A stretch of 64,000 bases of DNA from Methylobacterium sp. SyP6R (GCF_019216885.1 NZ_JAAQRC020000001.1:4064001-4128000); one strand, 5' to 3'. Numbered from the stretch's first letter, positions 26,794-35,910 are shown. Made by a program: numbers and translations. The notes: generated by a model from the sequence alone, not told the origin.

Positions 26794-27801
26794 TCAGTAG
26801 ATCGGCCCCGACGACCAGGTCGGGCTCGAGAGCGGCAGCGGCTCCGGCAGGGCTCGCGGCTCGGCGGCGAGGGCCGGCCGCGAAGGCGGCGGGGCGTAGG
26901 CGTGGACCGGCGCGAGGTTCGGCGCAAGGTTCGGCGAAGGGGAGGGCGATCTCGCGACCCTGGTCCCGGTCTCCCGGGCGCTCGTCGGCGACAGGCCGTA
27001 GGGATCGTCCTGCTCGACGTCGATCGGCGCCGGATCGGGGGCAGGCTGCCAGGCCGGCGGCTTCTTGCGGATCGGGGAGAGCGGCGTGCCGGGCGGCGGC
27101 AGCCGCGATTCGTACTTGATCAGCGGCTTGCAGATCCGGCGCAAGCCCCGGGGGTCGTGCCGCGCCAGATCGAGATGGATGTGGTCGTAGTGGTAGACGT
27201 TCGACCCCGGCGCCAGCACGGTCGTGAAGTGGTTGCACGCCCCCAGGAACACCTCGCGCAGGAAGCCCTGCTCGGCTTCCGTGCCGCGCCAGCCGCCCTT
27301 CACCGTCACCACGTAGCCGTCGGCGAAGCGGAAGGACATCACGTCGACGGCGTTGCCGAACGAGTGCTCCGACAGCTTGGCGCCGACCTGGTTGTTGCGG
27401 CCGCGGCAGGAATACGAGCCGGAATTGATCTCGACCACCGGCTGGCCGAAATAGATCTCGGCGGCCGGCTGCACCGTTCCGGCGAGCCAGGCCTCGACCT
27501 CCGGGATGATCGGGCAGGCGAGCGTCATGCGCTGCTTGAGCGCCACGGTGCCGCCGGCGAGCCGCGTGACCCGGAACGGATGCACCATCCCGCACACGCC
27601 CGGCCCGTCGATCTCCTTGACGGGCTGGATATCCTCGCTCGGACGAACGAGTTTCTGGGCGAGGCAGACCTCTTCGGCCTGATTCCGCCAGGGTTCGCGC
27701 TGCTCAAACCGATTGAGCGCGCATCCGGTAAGCCCCAGGCCGAAAAGCGTGAAGGCTGAGAACGCTACGATGCCATTACGCATGGTGCGGAGAATGCGCA
27801 C
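26794..27801 (-). CDS. Extensin-like C-terminal domain lipoprotein
   Basis: 335 residues. The N-terminus has a lipoprotein signal (FSAFTLFGLGLTGC), so it should sit in the envelope. The central domain (about residues 50-225) is the extensin-like C-terminal family of Rhizobiales, related to D-Ala-D-Ala peptidases: GPGVCGMVHPFRV, SYSCRGRNN, SEHSFGNAVDVMSF and NHFTTVL...YHYDHIHLDL carry the expected Cys and His-Asp-His residues. A Pro-rich disordered tail of about 100 residues follows. A role in cell-wall hydrolysis is inferred from the family. Confidence 0.87.
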   Translation of the reverse strand: MRILRTMRNGIVAFSAFTLFGLGLTGCALNRFEQREPWRNQAEEVCLAQKLVRPSEDIQPVKEIDGPGVCGMVHPFRVTRLAGGTVALKQRMTLACPIIPEVEAWLAGTVQPAAEIYFGQPVVEINSGSYSCRGRNNQVGAKLSEHSFGNAVDVMSFRFADGYVVTVKGGWRGTEAEQGFLREVFLGACNHFTTVLAPGSNVYHYDHIHLDLARHDPRGLRRICKPLIKYESRLPPPGTPLSPIRKKPPAWQPAPDPAPIDVEQDDPYGLSPTSARETGTRVARSPSPSPNLAPNLAPVHAYAPPPSRPALAAEPRALPEPLPLSSPTWSSGPIY

Positions 27802-27854
27802 GATGCCGTAAACACCGCGTCAACCTCGGCCGTTAGCGTCTGGCCCAGGATGGG

Positions 27855-27947
27855 GCGGTCCGCTCACGCGAACCACATGCTTGTTGCGACGGTCCGCTTA
27901 TGCGAACCACATTCTTGGTGGGACGGTTCGCTCACGCGAACCTTTTG
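27855..27947. repeat. Three tandem hairpin repeats of about 34-37 bp
   Basis: GGTCCGCTCACGCGAACC, GGTCCGCTTATGCGAACC and GGTTCGCTCACGCGAACC occur in direct order, the first two followed by CACAT- and CACATT-type spacers. Each can form a 6-bp hairpin; the third is perfect and contains the stop codon of the leftward EamA gene. They lie between that gene and the promoter side of the extensin-like gene. Confidence 0.7.
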
Positions 27948-28792
27948 GCCCCCGCCACGCACAGGACGACCAGCCCCGTCACGGCGATCATCGACGGGGC
28001 GACCGGCTCGCCGAGCAGCAGGCCGGCGAGCGCCAGGCCGAGGAAGGGCTGGAGCAGTTGCAGCTGGCCCACCCCGGCGATGCCGCCCCGGGCCAGGCCG
28101 CGATACCAGAACACGAAGCCGACCAGCATGCTGAACACCGAGACATAGGCGAGGCCGAGCCAGGCCGGCCCGCCGACCTGCGCCACGCCCGCCGGCCGGG
28201 TCGCGAGCGCGAGGACCAGCATCGCCGGCAGGGCCAGAACCAGGGCCCAGGAGATCACCTGCCAGCCGCCCAACCGGCGCGACAGGGCCGCTCCTTCCGC
28301 GTAGCCGAGTCCGCAGAGCAGGATGGCGGCGAGCATCAGGAGGTCGCCGGCGAACGACCCCGCCCCACCCTGGACGAGGGCGAAGCCCGCCACCGCCGCA
28401 CTGCCGATCAGCGAGAACAGCCAGAATGCCGGCCGTGGCCGCTCACCCCCGCGCAGCACCCCGAACAGGGCGGTGGCGAGCGGCAAGAGGCCGATGAACA
28501 CGATCGAATGGGCCGAGGTGACGTGCTGGAGCGCGAGCGCGGTCAGGAGCGGGAAGCCCAGCACCACGCCGAACGCCACGATGGCGAGCGACATCAGGTC
28601 CGACCGCGCCGGTCGCGCCTGCCGCAATCCCCATAGGAGAGCCGCCGCGAGGGCGGCTGCGATCACCGCCCGGGCCGAGGTGAGGAAGAGCGGCGAGAAG
28701 CCCCCCACCGCCACCCGCGTCGCCGGCAGCGAGCCGCTGAAGATGACCACCCCGAGGAGACCGCTGCCCCATCCGTCCGCCGACCGTCGCAT
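27932..28792 (-). CDS. EamA/DMT-family inner-membrane transporter
   Basis: 286 residues with about ten hydrophobic helices arranged as two EamA halves. FSGSLPATRVAVGGFSPLFL opens the first half and VFSMLVGFVFWYRGLARGGI with LLQPFLGLALAGLLLGEPV marks the second, as in drug/metabolite exporters. It is transcribed away from a MocR regulator across a 144-bp gap, the usual arrangement when the regulator controls the transporter. The substrate is unknown, perhaps an amino acid or pyridoxal-related compound given the regulator. Confidence 0.88.
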   Translation of the reverse strand: MRRSADGWGSGLLGVVIFSGSLPATRVAVGGFSPLFLTSARAVIAAALAAALLWGLRQARPARSDLMSLAIVAFGVVLGFPLLTALALQHVTSAHSIVFIGLLPLATALFGVLRGGERPRPAFWLFSLIGSAAVAGFALVQGGAGSFAGDLLMLAAILLCGLGYAEGAALSRRLGGWQVISWALVLALPAMLVLALATRPAGVAQVGGPAWLGLAYVSVFSMLVGFVFWYRGLARGGIAGVGQLQLLQPFLGLALAGLLLGEPVAPSMIAVTGLVVLCVAGAKRFA

Positions 28793-28936
28793 CGCTCACG
28801 TCTCTTTTCGCAGCGGGACGCTCCGTGCATCCGGCGGGAGAGATACCGCGGCACGGGCTATCCCCCGAAGGCACGGTCCCATACGGCATTGTCGAACTGT
28901 ACGGGTGACCCCACCCACACTGTCGGGGATGAGGCG
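28793..28936. promoter_or_regulatory. Divergent control region between EamA and MocR genes
   Basis: The short gap must hold both promoters. Two direct TACGG repeats, each following ATA- or TG-type bases (28882 and 28900), lie 18 bp apart on the MocR side; MocR regulators typically bind direct repeats of this kind. The operator assignment is tentative. Confidence 0.35.
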
Positions 28937-30379
28937 ATGGCGGAAGGCGGCCGCACGGCGGCGGTGATGGCGGCGATCCGGGGGCGGATCGCCGCGCGGG
29001 GGCTGGCGCCGGGCGAGCGGCTGCCGTCGATCCGCGGGCTCGCCGCCGCCATGGGGGTCTCGCCCTCGACGGTGGTCGAGGCCTATGAGCGCCTGGCCGC
29101 GGAGGGGGCGGTGCGCTCGCGGCCCGGCTCCGGTTTCTACGCCGCGGCGCCGGGCCCGCTGCCGGCGTTCGCCGAGACCGGCCCGCGCCTCGACCGGGCG
29201 GTGGACCCGCTCTGGGTCTCGCGACAATCCCTCGACGCCGAGCCGGAAATCCCGAAGCCCGGCTGCGGCTGGCTGCCGCCGGCCTGGATGCCGGTGGCGG
29301 CGCTCCGTCGCGCCGCCCGCGGCCTCGCGCGGGCCGAGGATGCGGTGCTCACCGATTACGGCGCCACGCGGGGACCGCTCCCGTTGCGCCGCCTGTTGGC
29401 GCGGCAATGCGCCGGGGAGGGACTGGCGATCGGTCCCGACCAGGTCCTGCTCACCGGCTCGGGCACGCAGGCGATCGACCTGATCTGCCGCCTGCTGGTG
29501 CGCCCCGGTGACACGGTGCTGGTCGACGATCCCTGCTACTTCAACTTCCAGGCGCTGCTGCGCGCCCACCGGGCCGATGTGGTCGGCGTCCCCATGATCG
29601 AGGCGGGACCGGATCCGGAGCGTTTCGCGCAGGCCGCCGCCGCGCACCGGCCGCGGCTCTACGTCACCAATGCGGCGCTCCACAACCCGACCGGCGCGAC
29701 GCTCTCGCCCGCAATTGCCCACCGGCTCCTGAATGCCGCCGCCGCCCACGACATCACGATCGTGGAGGACGACATCTTCGCGCCCTTCGAGCCCGAGCCG
29801 TCGCCGCGGCTGGCCGCCCTCGACGGGCTCTCGCGGGTGATCCGGATCGGCAGCTTCTCCAAGACCCTCTCGGCCTCGATCCGCTGCGGCTACGTCGTGG
29901 CGAAGGCGGAGTGGATCGAGGCGTTGATCGACCTCCAGGTCGCGACGAGCTTCGGCGGGGTCAGCCCGGTCGCGGCGGAGCTGGTGGCGGGCGTGCTCGG
30001 CGACGGGCAGTACCGCAAGCACCTCGACTCCTTGCGCCGCCGCCTCGACCGGGCCCGGCGCGAGGCCGCCGACCGGCTGGCTCCGCTCGGCATCCGGCCC
30101 TGGCTGATGCCGCGGGGCGGGTTCTATCTCTGGTGCAGCCTGCCGGAGGGGCGCGACGCCGCCGATGTGGCCCGGGCCGCGCTCCGCGAGGGCGTGGTGC
30201 TGGCGCCGGGCGACGTGTTCAGCGTCTCGCGCACGGCGGGATCGCGCATGCGCTTCAACGTGGCGCAGATGGGGGATGCGCGGGTGATGCCGGTGCTGGA
30301 GCGGGCGCTGGCCGCGCCGGTAGAGGAGCCGAGCAACAGGGTGGTGCGGGCGGTCGGACTCGAACCGACATATCCGTGA
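28937..30379 (+). CDS. MocR-type regulator (GntR DNA-binding plus aminotransferase fold)
   Basis: 480 residues from the ATG at 28937. Residues 1-70 are a winged helix of GntR type (LAPGERLPSIRGLAAAMGVS, then STVVEAYERLAAEG). Residues 110-460 are a fold-type I aminotransferase domain with PLP-site features YGATRGPLPLRRLLA, VDDPCYFNF, NPTGAT and the lysine in GSFSKTLSASIR. The last 18 residues (ending VVRAVGLEPTYP) are encoded by spacer plus the 3' part of an antisense tRNA-Leu gene and are not family sequence. It likely controls the divergent EamA transporter. Confidence 0.9.
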   Translation: MAEGGRTAAVMAAIRGRIAARGLAPGERLPSIRGLAAAMGVSPSTVVEAYERLAAEGAVRSRPGSGFYAAAPGPLPAFAETGPRLDRAVDPLWVSRQSLDAEPEIPKPGCGWLPPAWMPVAALRRAARGLARAEDAVLTDYGATRGPLPLRRLLARQCAGEGLAIGPDQVLLTGSGTQAIDLICRLLVRPGDTVLVDDPCYFNFQALLRAHRADVVGVPMIEAGPDPERFAQAAAAHRPRLYVTNAALHNPTGATLSPAIAHRLLNAAAAHDITIVEDDIFAPFEPEPSPRLAALDGLSRVIRIGSFSKTLSASIRCGYVVAKAEWIEALIDLQVATSFGGVSPVAAELVAGVLGDGQYRKHLDSLRRRLDRARREAADRLAPLGIRPWLMPRGGFYLWCSLPEGRDAADVARAALREGVVLAPGDVFSVSRTAGSRMRFNVAQMGDARVMPVLERALAAPVEEPSNRVVRAVGLEPTYP

Positions 30380-30428
30380 GGACGGCGGATTTTGAGTCCG
30401 CTGCGTCTACCAATTCCGCCACGCCCGC
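30342..30428 (-). tRNA. tRNA-Leu (anticodon CAA)
   Basis: On the minus strand an 87-base cloverleaf runs from GCGGGCG to CCGCCCGCACCA. The acceptor stem GCGGGCG pairs with CGCCCGC, the anticodon loop is CTCAAAA (CAA), a long variable arm CGTCCTCACGGATAT-like is present as in leucine tRNAs, and the T-loop reads GGTTCGAGTCC. CCA is encoded. Its 3' 38 bases overlap the end of the MocR frame on the other strand. Confidence 0.96.
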
Positions 30429-30472
30429 GCGCGGTGAAGCCCCTCTCCTGTGCCGTGCGAAGCGGGAGCGTG

Positions 30473-31663
30473 TCAATCCCGTGCGGTGCGGCCGGTGCCC
30501 GGATTGCGGTGGGAGCCGCGCTGCTCCTTGCCCTGACCGTCCCTGCCCTGACCGTCCTTGGCACTCTCCGGTGCCGCGTTGATGCCGGGTGCGATGCCCG
30601 GGGCGATCTCGTCGGCGCTCGGGCCCGCCTTCGGGTCGGGCGCCGGCAGGGTCGAGACCTCGTGCGGACCCTTGACGGTGGTGGTGATTCCCGCCGGCGA
30701 CACGGCGGCGCCGTCCGGCCGCCGAGGGCCGAGGCGGTCGACGAAGGCGCTGAACACGTCGCGCAGGCGGTCGCCGGGCTCGGCATAGGCGCCGACCGAG
30801 ACCGTGGCGGTCATCCCGGCGACGAGGGCGATGCCGGGCGGCACCGCGTCGATGCGGATGCGCACGGGCACGCGCTGGGCGAGGCGGACCCAGGTATAGA
30901 CCGGATCGACGCTGGGGAGCCCCTGCGTGCTCGCCGCGGCGTTCGGCGTGCTGATGCCCCGGGTGATGCTGTCGACCCGGCCGCGGATCGGCGCGGCATA
31001 ACCCATCAGGGCGGCGGTCGCCGGGTCGCCGACCCGGATATGATCCATCTTGGTCTCTTCGAAGTAGCCGTCGATCCAGTACGAATCGGCGTCGATGACC
31101 GAGATGTTGGAGGTGCCGGACGCGGCGTAGTCGCCGACCCGCAGGAGCAGGTTGGTGACGTAGCCGTTGACCGGGCTCCGTACCTCCGTGCGCTTCAGGT
31201 TGATCTCAGCCTGGGCGACCTGGGCCTGGGCCGAGGCGAAGGCGGCCTCCGCCTGCTTGGCGGTGCCGGCGAATTGCTGCTTCTCCTCGATCGAGGTCGA
31301 GACCGTGGTCAGCGCCTCGCGCCGCGCGGCCTGCGCCCGCTTGACCTGGAGGTCGGCGGCGCGGTTCTCGACCTCGGCTTTCGCCGAATCGAGCGCGACC
31401 TTGAAGTCGAACGGATCGATCACGTAGAGCACGTCGCCCTTGCGGACGAGCTGGTTGTCGATCACCCGCAATTCGGTGATCTGGCCCGAGACCTGGGGGG
31501 CGATGCGCGCCACCTGCACCCGCACCCGCCCGTCCCGCGTCCATGGCGCGGTGACGTAATATTGCCAGACGATGAGCGCGGCGAATGCGGCGAGCGCCAG
31601 CACCACGAGGGTCGCCAGGATCCGCATCAGCCGCCGGCCCCGGGTCGTCCGCTTCACCGCCAC
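30473..31663 (-). CDS. HlyD-family membrane fusion protein (AaeA-like)
   Basis: The 396-residue periplasmic adaptor is anchored by one helix (residues 15-35, LATLVVLALAAFAALIVW). The lipoyl-like halves are APQVSGQITELRVIDNQLVR and EVRSPVNGYVTNLLLRVGDY, with a helical hairpin between them. The C-terminal 80 residues are a Pro/Asp/Gly-rich tail. It is third in a leftward operon after a FUSC protein and a DUF1656 protein, the usual composition of aromatic-acid efflux systems. It ends 44 bp before tRNA-Leu. Confidence 0.9.
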   Translation of the reverse strand: MAVKRTTRGRRLMRILATLVVLALAAFAALIVWQYYVTAPWTRDGRVRVQVARIAPQVSGQITELRVIDNQLVRKGDVLYVIDPFDFKVALDSAKAEVENRAADLQVKRAQAARREALTTVSTSIEEKQQFAGTAKQAEAAFASAQAQVAQAEINLKRTEVRSPVNGYVTNLLLRVGDYAASGTSNISVIDADSYWIDGYFEETKMDHIRVGDPATAALMGYAAPIRGRVDSITRGISTPNAAASTQGLPSVDPVYTWVRLAQRVPVRIRIDAVPPGIALVAGMTATVSVGAYAEPGDRLRDVFSAFVDRLGPRRPDGAAVSPAGITTTVKGPHEVSTLPAPDPKAGPSADEIAPGIAPGINAAPESAKDGQGRDGQGKEQRGSHRNPGTGRTARD

Positions 31664-31673
31664 CCCACTCTCC

Positions 31674-31868
31674 TCAGACCAGCACGATCAGCAGCGCCAG
31701 GATGCACAGGTAGATCCCCGCCTCGGCGAGCGGCGGGTTCGCGAAGACGCGCTCGAACCGCATCAGGCGCAGGAGCGGCCGCACGGCCAGCAGGATCGCC
31801 AGCGCGAGGGCCGCGTAGACGACGAAGGGGGAGACCAGGACCCCGCCGATCGTCAGCTCGTGGAACAT
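31674..31868 (-). CDS. DUF1656 small membrane protein (AaeX-like)
   Basis: 64 residues with two hydrophobic helices (LVSPFVVYAALALAILLAV and GIYLCILALLIVLV) and the family start FHELTIGGV. It is a small subunit that accompanies FUSC/HlyD efflux pumps. It lies 3 bp after the FUSC gene and 10 bp before the HlyD gene, so the three are almost certainly one operon. Confidence 0.9.
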   Translation of the reverse strand: MFHELTIGGVLVSPFVVYAALALAILLAVRPLLRLMRFERVFANPPLAEAGIYLCILALLIVLV

Positions 31869-31871
31869 GGC

Positions 31872-33860
31872 CTAGCGGGTCCCCCACAGCTTGAGGCGCC
31901 GCAGCACCCGGCCCTGCCCCTCGACGACATAGGACGCGGTAGCGAGGTCGGCCACGATCCGCGTTGCGATGCGGCGCGATTCCGCCGGGGCCTCGCGGGC
32001 CGCAGCGAGGAGGGCGGCGCCCGCCTCTCGCAAGGGCCCGGCTTCGGCCCGCCGCAGCGCGCTCCTCGCTTCCCGCACCCCGCCGTCATAGGCCGGTATC
32101 CCGGCGAGCCGGTTCAGCCCGCTTTGCGCGCCCGCGGCGGCGGTGTCGAGGGCGGCGAGCGCGAAGGCGTGCTGCAGGGTGGCCCGGCGCACCGCGCCCG
32201 CGGTACCGGCCCAGCCGGCGAACTGCACCACCCGGTCGGCGTCAAGATTGACCCGCTCGTCGGCCTCCTGCGGCTCGCCCGACAGCGCCTCGATCACGTC
32301 GGCCCGGGCGGCCCGGAGCGACCAGCGTCGGCGCTGGGCGTTGGTGGTCGGCAACACGATCCGGATCACCAGGAACAGGATCAGCCCGGAGACGCAGAAC
32401 AGCACGCTCGCGTTGATGTAGGATTCCGGGTTGTAGGGCTGGGGGTTGGCCGGCGACAGCACGACGGGGAAGAACACCAGCAGGATGAAGCCGAGGCTCG
32501 CGGTCGCCGGCCGCAGGCTAAGCAGGCAGGCGGTGACGATCACCGGCGCCATCGCGATGGCGAGCAGCGGGAAGCCCTGGCCTCCGTCGAGCAGGATGAA
32601 CTCGACCAATCCGGCGCAGATTGCGGCCAGCGGCATGCCCCAGAGCGCGCCCGTCGCGAAGGCGACGGGGTTGGGGTTGATGGAAGCGAGCGCCGCGAAG
32701 GCCGAGACCTGGAGCAGGGCCGCGGAGGTCGCCGGCCAGCCGCTCAGCACGAAGAGCGCGGCGCTGATCGCCACCGTGATGACGACCCGGGCGGCGTTGC
32801 GCAGGGCATCCGGAAAATCGCGGTGCACCGGCAGGCGCATGTCGCGCAGAGGTTCGCAGCCGGTCTCCAAAGCCGCGATCCCGTCCTCGGCGAGGCGATC
32901 CTGACGCAGGATGTCGATGGCACGCCGGTGCCGCAGCACCGCATCGGGATCGGCCCCGCCGCTTGCCGCGAGCGCATCGAGGCGGGCCACCAGGTCGGGC
33001 AGGGCCTCGCGGTCGCCGTCGAGGCCGGCCAGCACGCGGGCGCGCAAATCTTGCGGGTCGTCGGAGCGCGAGACCGCCAGCGCGAAGGAGCGGGCCGCCG
33101 CCACCGAGGCGAACAGGGCCGCCACCGCGCTGCGAGCGCCGGCCGCCCGGTTCTCGCCGTCGTGGAACTCGGTCGCGACGACGCCGATCGCATCGCGGGG
33201 GGCGGCCACCAGGCGCATCGCGTCGGCGGCGTCCTCCGGGCCCGGATCGCCGTCCCGGATCGCCCGGCGGACGAAGTCGCGCACCGTGTCGCGGGCCTTT
33301 CCCATGCCGGCGCTGAGATCGGGGAACACATAGGGCGCGCCGAGCGCGTCGTTGATGAAGGTGATCGATACGATGCCGAGCATGATCGCGGCGACGCGGG
33401 CAATGCCCGATTCGAACACCGATTGCGGCGCGTCGATGTTGTTGATGGCGATGATCGCCACCGTGTAGCCCGACAGCATGGCGCCGTAGGCCTTGGTGCC
33501 CTGGAGGTAGTTGGCGACGAAGACGCAACATCCCATCCAGGTCGCGAAGGCGACCAGCAACTCGACCCGGTCCTGTCCGAAGAGAGCCGTGAACAGGATC
33601 GCCACCGCGAAGCCGATCACCGTGCCGAGGAAGCGGTAGGCCGCCTTCGACAGGGCCTGCCCGCGCCGGGGCTGGGCCAGGATCGCCACCGTGACGGCGG
33701 CCGAGGAGGCGCTTTCGAGCTGGAGCCAGAACCCTGCATACAGCGCCAGCATCATGGCGAGCCAGATCCGCAGGGCATAGGCCCAGGCGGAGACGGGCGG
33801 CGGCTCGATCCGGTCGAGGACGGCGTCGATCCAGCCGCGGTCCCGCATCGCCTCAGCCAT
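31872..33860 (-). CDS. FUSC-family efflux protein (AaeB-like)
   Basis: About 662 residues. An N-terminal bundle of helices begins at WAYALRIWLAMMLALYAGFW, a cytoplasmic region of about 170 residues follows, and a second bundle (ALFVLSGWPATSAALLQVSA, CLLSLRPATASLGFILLVFF) precedes a C-terminal soluble part. FUSC proteins export aromatic acids such as p-hydroxybenzoate or fusaric acid. I chose the ATG at 33860 (MAEAMRDRGW); an ATG at 33899 in the same frame is possible. It is divergent from a zinc dehydrogenase. Confidence 0.88.
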   Translation of the reverse strand: MAEAMRDRGWIDAVLDRIEPPPVSAWAYALRIWLAMMLALYAGFWLQLESASSAAVTVAILAQPRRGQALSKAAYRFLGTVIGFAVAILFTALFGQDRVELLVAFATWMGCCVFVANYLQGTKAYGAMLSGYTVAIIAINNIDAPQSVFESGIARVAAIMLGIVSITFINDALGAPYVFPDLSAGMGKARDTVRDFVRRAIRDGDPGPEDAADAMRLVAAPRDAIGVVATEFHDGENRAAGARSAVAALFASVAAARSFALAVSRSDDPQDLRARVLAGLDGDREALPDLVARLDALAASGGADPDAVLRHRRAIDILRQDRLAEDGIAALETGCEPLRDMRLPVHRDFPDALRNAARVVITVAISAALFVLSGWPATSAALLQVSAFAALASINPNPVAFATGALWGMPLAAICAGLVEFILLDGGQGFPLLAIAMAPVIVTACLLSLRPATASLGFILLVFFPVVLSPANPQPYNPESYINASVLFCVSGLILFLVIRIVLPTTNAQRRRWSLRAARADVIEALSGEPQEADERVNLDADRVVQFAGWAGTAGAVRRATLQHAFALAALDTAAAGAQSGLNRLAGIPAYDGGVREARSALRRAEAGPLREAGAALLAAAREAPAESRRIATRIVADLATASYVVEGQGRVLRRLKLWGTR

Positions 33861-33991
33861 GCTGCCCCCGGAGATCGATCGCGCCCGATTGGGATGCACG
33901 ATTCGAATTCGATGGTAGGCTAGGGGTGGCCGGGCAGAGAACCGGCTCGCGGCCGCGCGCCGCGCCAGAACAGCCAGCCGAGGAAGCGCCG

Positions 33992-35149
33992 ATGAGCAAG
34001 CCAGAGATCCGCGTCGCCACGTTCGCGGGCCCCGGGGCGGAACCCGTCATCCAATCGGTGCCCTGGCCGAAGGTTCCGCGCAAGGCCGCGCTAATCAAGG
34101 TCGGCGCCTGCGGCGTCTGCGGCACCGACCAGCACATCCTCAAGGGCCATTGGCCGAAGCCCCTGCCGTGGCCGTTCACCCTCGGCCACGAGATCGGCGG
34201 CGTCATCGTCGAGAAGGGCGACGAGTTCACCGCCGACTTCATGGAGAAGCCGCTCCAGGTCGGATCGAAGGTGATGATCCCGCCGCTGATGCCGTGCGGG
34301 CACTGCTATTACTGCGTCCATTATCCGGAGCAGGCCAACAAGTGCCTGACCCCGGTCTATTACGGGCGCTATCTCGGCTTCGACAAGGCGCCGCACCTGT
34401 GGGGCGGCTGGGCCGAATACGTCTATGTCGATCTCGAGATGCTGCCGGGCACCAAGGTCTACAAGCTTCCCGACGACATGTCGCTGCGCCTCGGTGCTCT
34501 GTCCGAGCCGCTCACCTCCTGCATCCGCGCCTTCAACCGGGCGACCCGGGCCGGCGGTTTCAAGTGGGGCGACACGGTGGTGATCCAGGGCTCCGGGCCG
34601 ATCGGCATCCTGGCGGTGGCCGCCGCCCAGGAGATGGGGGCGGGCCGGGTGATCTGCGTCGGTGCGCCGGAGGAGCCGCGTCTCGCCCTCGCCCGCAGGT
34701 TCGGCGCCGAGGCCACGATCGACATCACCAAGGTCACGAGCCCCGAGGCCCGCATCGCCGCGGTGCGCGAGATCGTCGGCGGCTTCGGCGCCGACCTGGT
34801 GATGGACTGCTCGGGCCACCCGAGTGCGGGGCCAGAGGGGATCGAGTTCCTGCGCGACGGCGGCACCTATGTCGAGATGGGCCAGTTCACCGATGCGGGG
34901 AAGATCGAGACCTCCTGGCACCGGATCTGCTCCAAGGACCTGAACGTGCTGGGCTCCTGGGCCTTCACCGGCAACGACCTGCCGCTCGGCGTCGACATGC
35001 TCTACCGCGCCCGGCACAAATATCCGTGGCTGGAGATGCAGACGGTCTATCCCTTCACCCAGGAGGGCGTGTCGCAGGCGGTGAAAGACGCGATGGCGAT
35101 GAAGACGGTGAAATCCACCATCGTGCCGTTCCCGGACCTCGTCGCCTGA
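33992..35149 (+). CDS. Zinc-dependent medium-chain dehydrogenase
   Basis: 385 residues. The catalytic zinc motif is GACGVCGTDQHILKGH with GHEIGG, and the structural zinc cysteines appear in CGHCYYCVHYPEQANKC. The nucleotide-binding fold reads VVIQGSGPIGILAVAAAQ. This is the threonine/sorbitol-dehydrogenase-like branch; the substrate is not clear. I chose the ATG at 33992 after GAGGAAGCGCC; the frame upstream is Ala/Pro-rich and not conserved. It is divergent from the efflux operon, which would fit a shared inducer, but that is speculation. Confidence 0.88.
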   Translation: MSKPEIRVATFAGPGAEPVIQSVPWPKVPRKAALIKVGACGVCGTDQHILKGHWPKPLPWPFTLGHEIGGVIVEKGDEFTADFMEKPLQVGSKVMIPPLMPCGHCYYCVHYPEQANKCLTPVYYGRYLGFDKAPHLWGGWAEYVYVDLEMLPGTKVYKLPDDMSLRLGALSEPLTSCIRAFNRATRAGGFKWGDTVVIQGSGPIGILAVAAAQEMGAGRVICVGAPEEPRLALARRFGAEATIDITKVTSPEARIAAVREIVGGFGADLVMDCSGHPSAGPEGIEFLRDGGTYVEMGQFTDAGKIETSWHRICSKDLNVLGSWAFTGNDLPLGVDMLYRARHKYPWLEMQTVYPFTQEGVSQAVKDAMAMKTVKSTIVPFPDLVA

Positions 35150-35220
35150 ATGCATGGCGGCGCGAGCGCGAAGGCGCTAGGCCGGGGGCTCGCCGATTCG
35201 CTCACCGGGAGCCCCCGCCG

Positions 35221-35634
35221 TTGCGTCCGACCGTTCTCGCCGCCCTGTTCCTCGCCTGCGCACCGGCGCTCGCCCATGCGCAGGCGGGCCCCCAGCCCGC
35301 CGGCACCTGGCTCACCCCCGGGGGAGATTCGCAGATCCGCATCAGCCGCTGCGGCGCCGGCTATTGCGGCACCATCGCCAAGGTGATGGCCGGCGAGACC
35401 AAGGACGTGAACAATCCCGATGCTTCCTTGCGCGGTCGCAGCCTCATCGGCGTCGCTCTTACCCGCGACATGCGGCCGGCCGGGGAGGGCTGGGAGGGCT
35501 CGCTCTACAATTTTCGCGATGGGAAGACCTATTCGGGCAAGCTCGCTATGAAGGGACCGAACGTACTCGAACTGTCGGGCTGCGTGCTCGGCGGGCTGAT
35601 CTGCAAGAAGCAGATGTGGACGCGGGTGGATTGA
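35221..35634 (+). CDS. DUF2147 secreted protein
   Basis: 137 residues from a TTG start at 35221, placed directly before a signal peptide (PTVLAALFLACAPALAHA) and 7 bp after GGGAGCC. The mature part matches DUF2147: GTWLTPGGDSQIRISRCG, YCGTIAKV, then FRDGKTYSGKLAMKG and ELSGCVLGGLICKKQMWTRV. Members are small periplasmic beta-barrel proteins of unknown role. The frame is open far upstream but in the shadow of the dehydrogenase gene. Confidence 0.83.
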   Translation: MRPTVLAALFLACAPALAHAQAGPQPAGTWLTPGGDSQIRISRCGAGYCGTIAKVMAGETKDVNNPDASLRGRSLIGVALTRDMRPAGEGWEGSLYNFRDGKTYSGKLAMKGPNVLELSGCVLGGLICKKQMWTRVD

Positions 35635-35713
35635 GAGACGCGCCGACCCCTCAACCCTCCTCTGCGGCAGGGCTGTGCGGGGAAACTTTCGAGACGAGAA
35701 GAGCGCGGGTTTC

Positions 35714-35910
35714 CCCCTCTCCCCGCGGGCGGGGAGAGGACTTCATCGACCTTGCCGTCGATGAAGTGAGCCCGCAGGGCGAGGATGAGGGGGCGCTGCC
35801 GGAGGAGCCTTACGCGTCGAGCCCCCCTCACCCTCGCTCCGGCTTTCGCCTCCGCTTGCCGACGACGCGACAAGGTGTCGTCGGCCCTCTCCCCGCCCGC
35901 GGGGAGAGGG
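35714..35910. repeat. Variable-hairpin palindromic element, copy B
   Basis: About 197 bp, framed by CCCCTCTCCCCGCGGGCGG on the left and CCCCGCCCGCGGGGAGAGGG on the right. Copy-specific hairpins sit at 35740-35767 (ACTTCATCGAC and GTCGATGAAGT) and 35858-35885 (GCCGACGAC and GTCGTCGGC). Between them lie the conserved blocks AGCCCGCAGGGCGAGG and CCCCTCACCCTCGCTCCGGC. It fills most of the gap 35635-35977, which contains no gene. Confidence 0.82.

Noticed and set aside
27855..27947. CRISPR array
   Set aside because: Only three units, spacers similar rather than unique, no cas genes.
30342..30428. Integrated island at tRNA-Leu
   Set aside because: No integrase, no second tRNA fragment and ordinary chromosomal genes on both sides.
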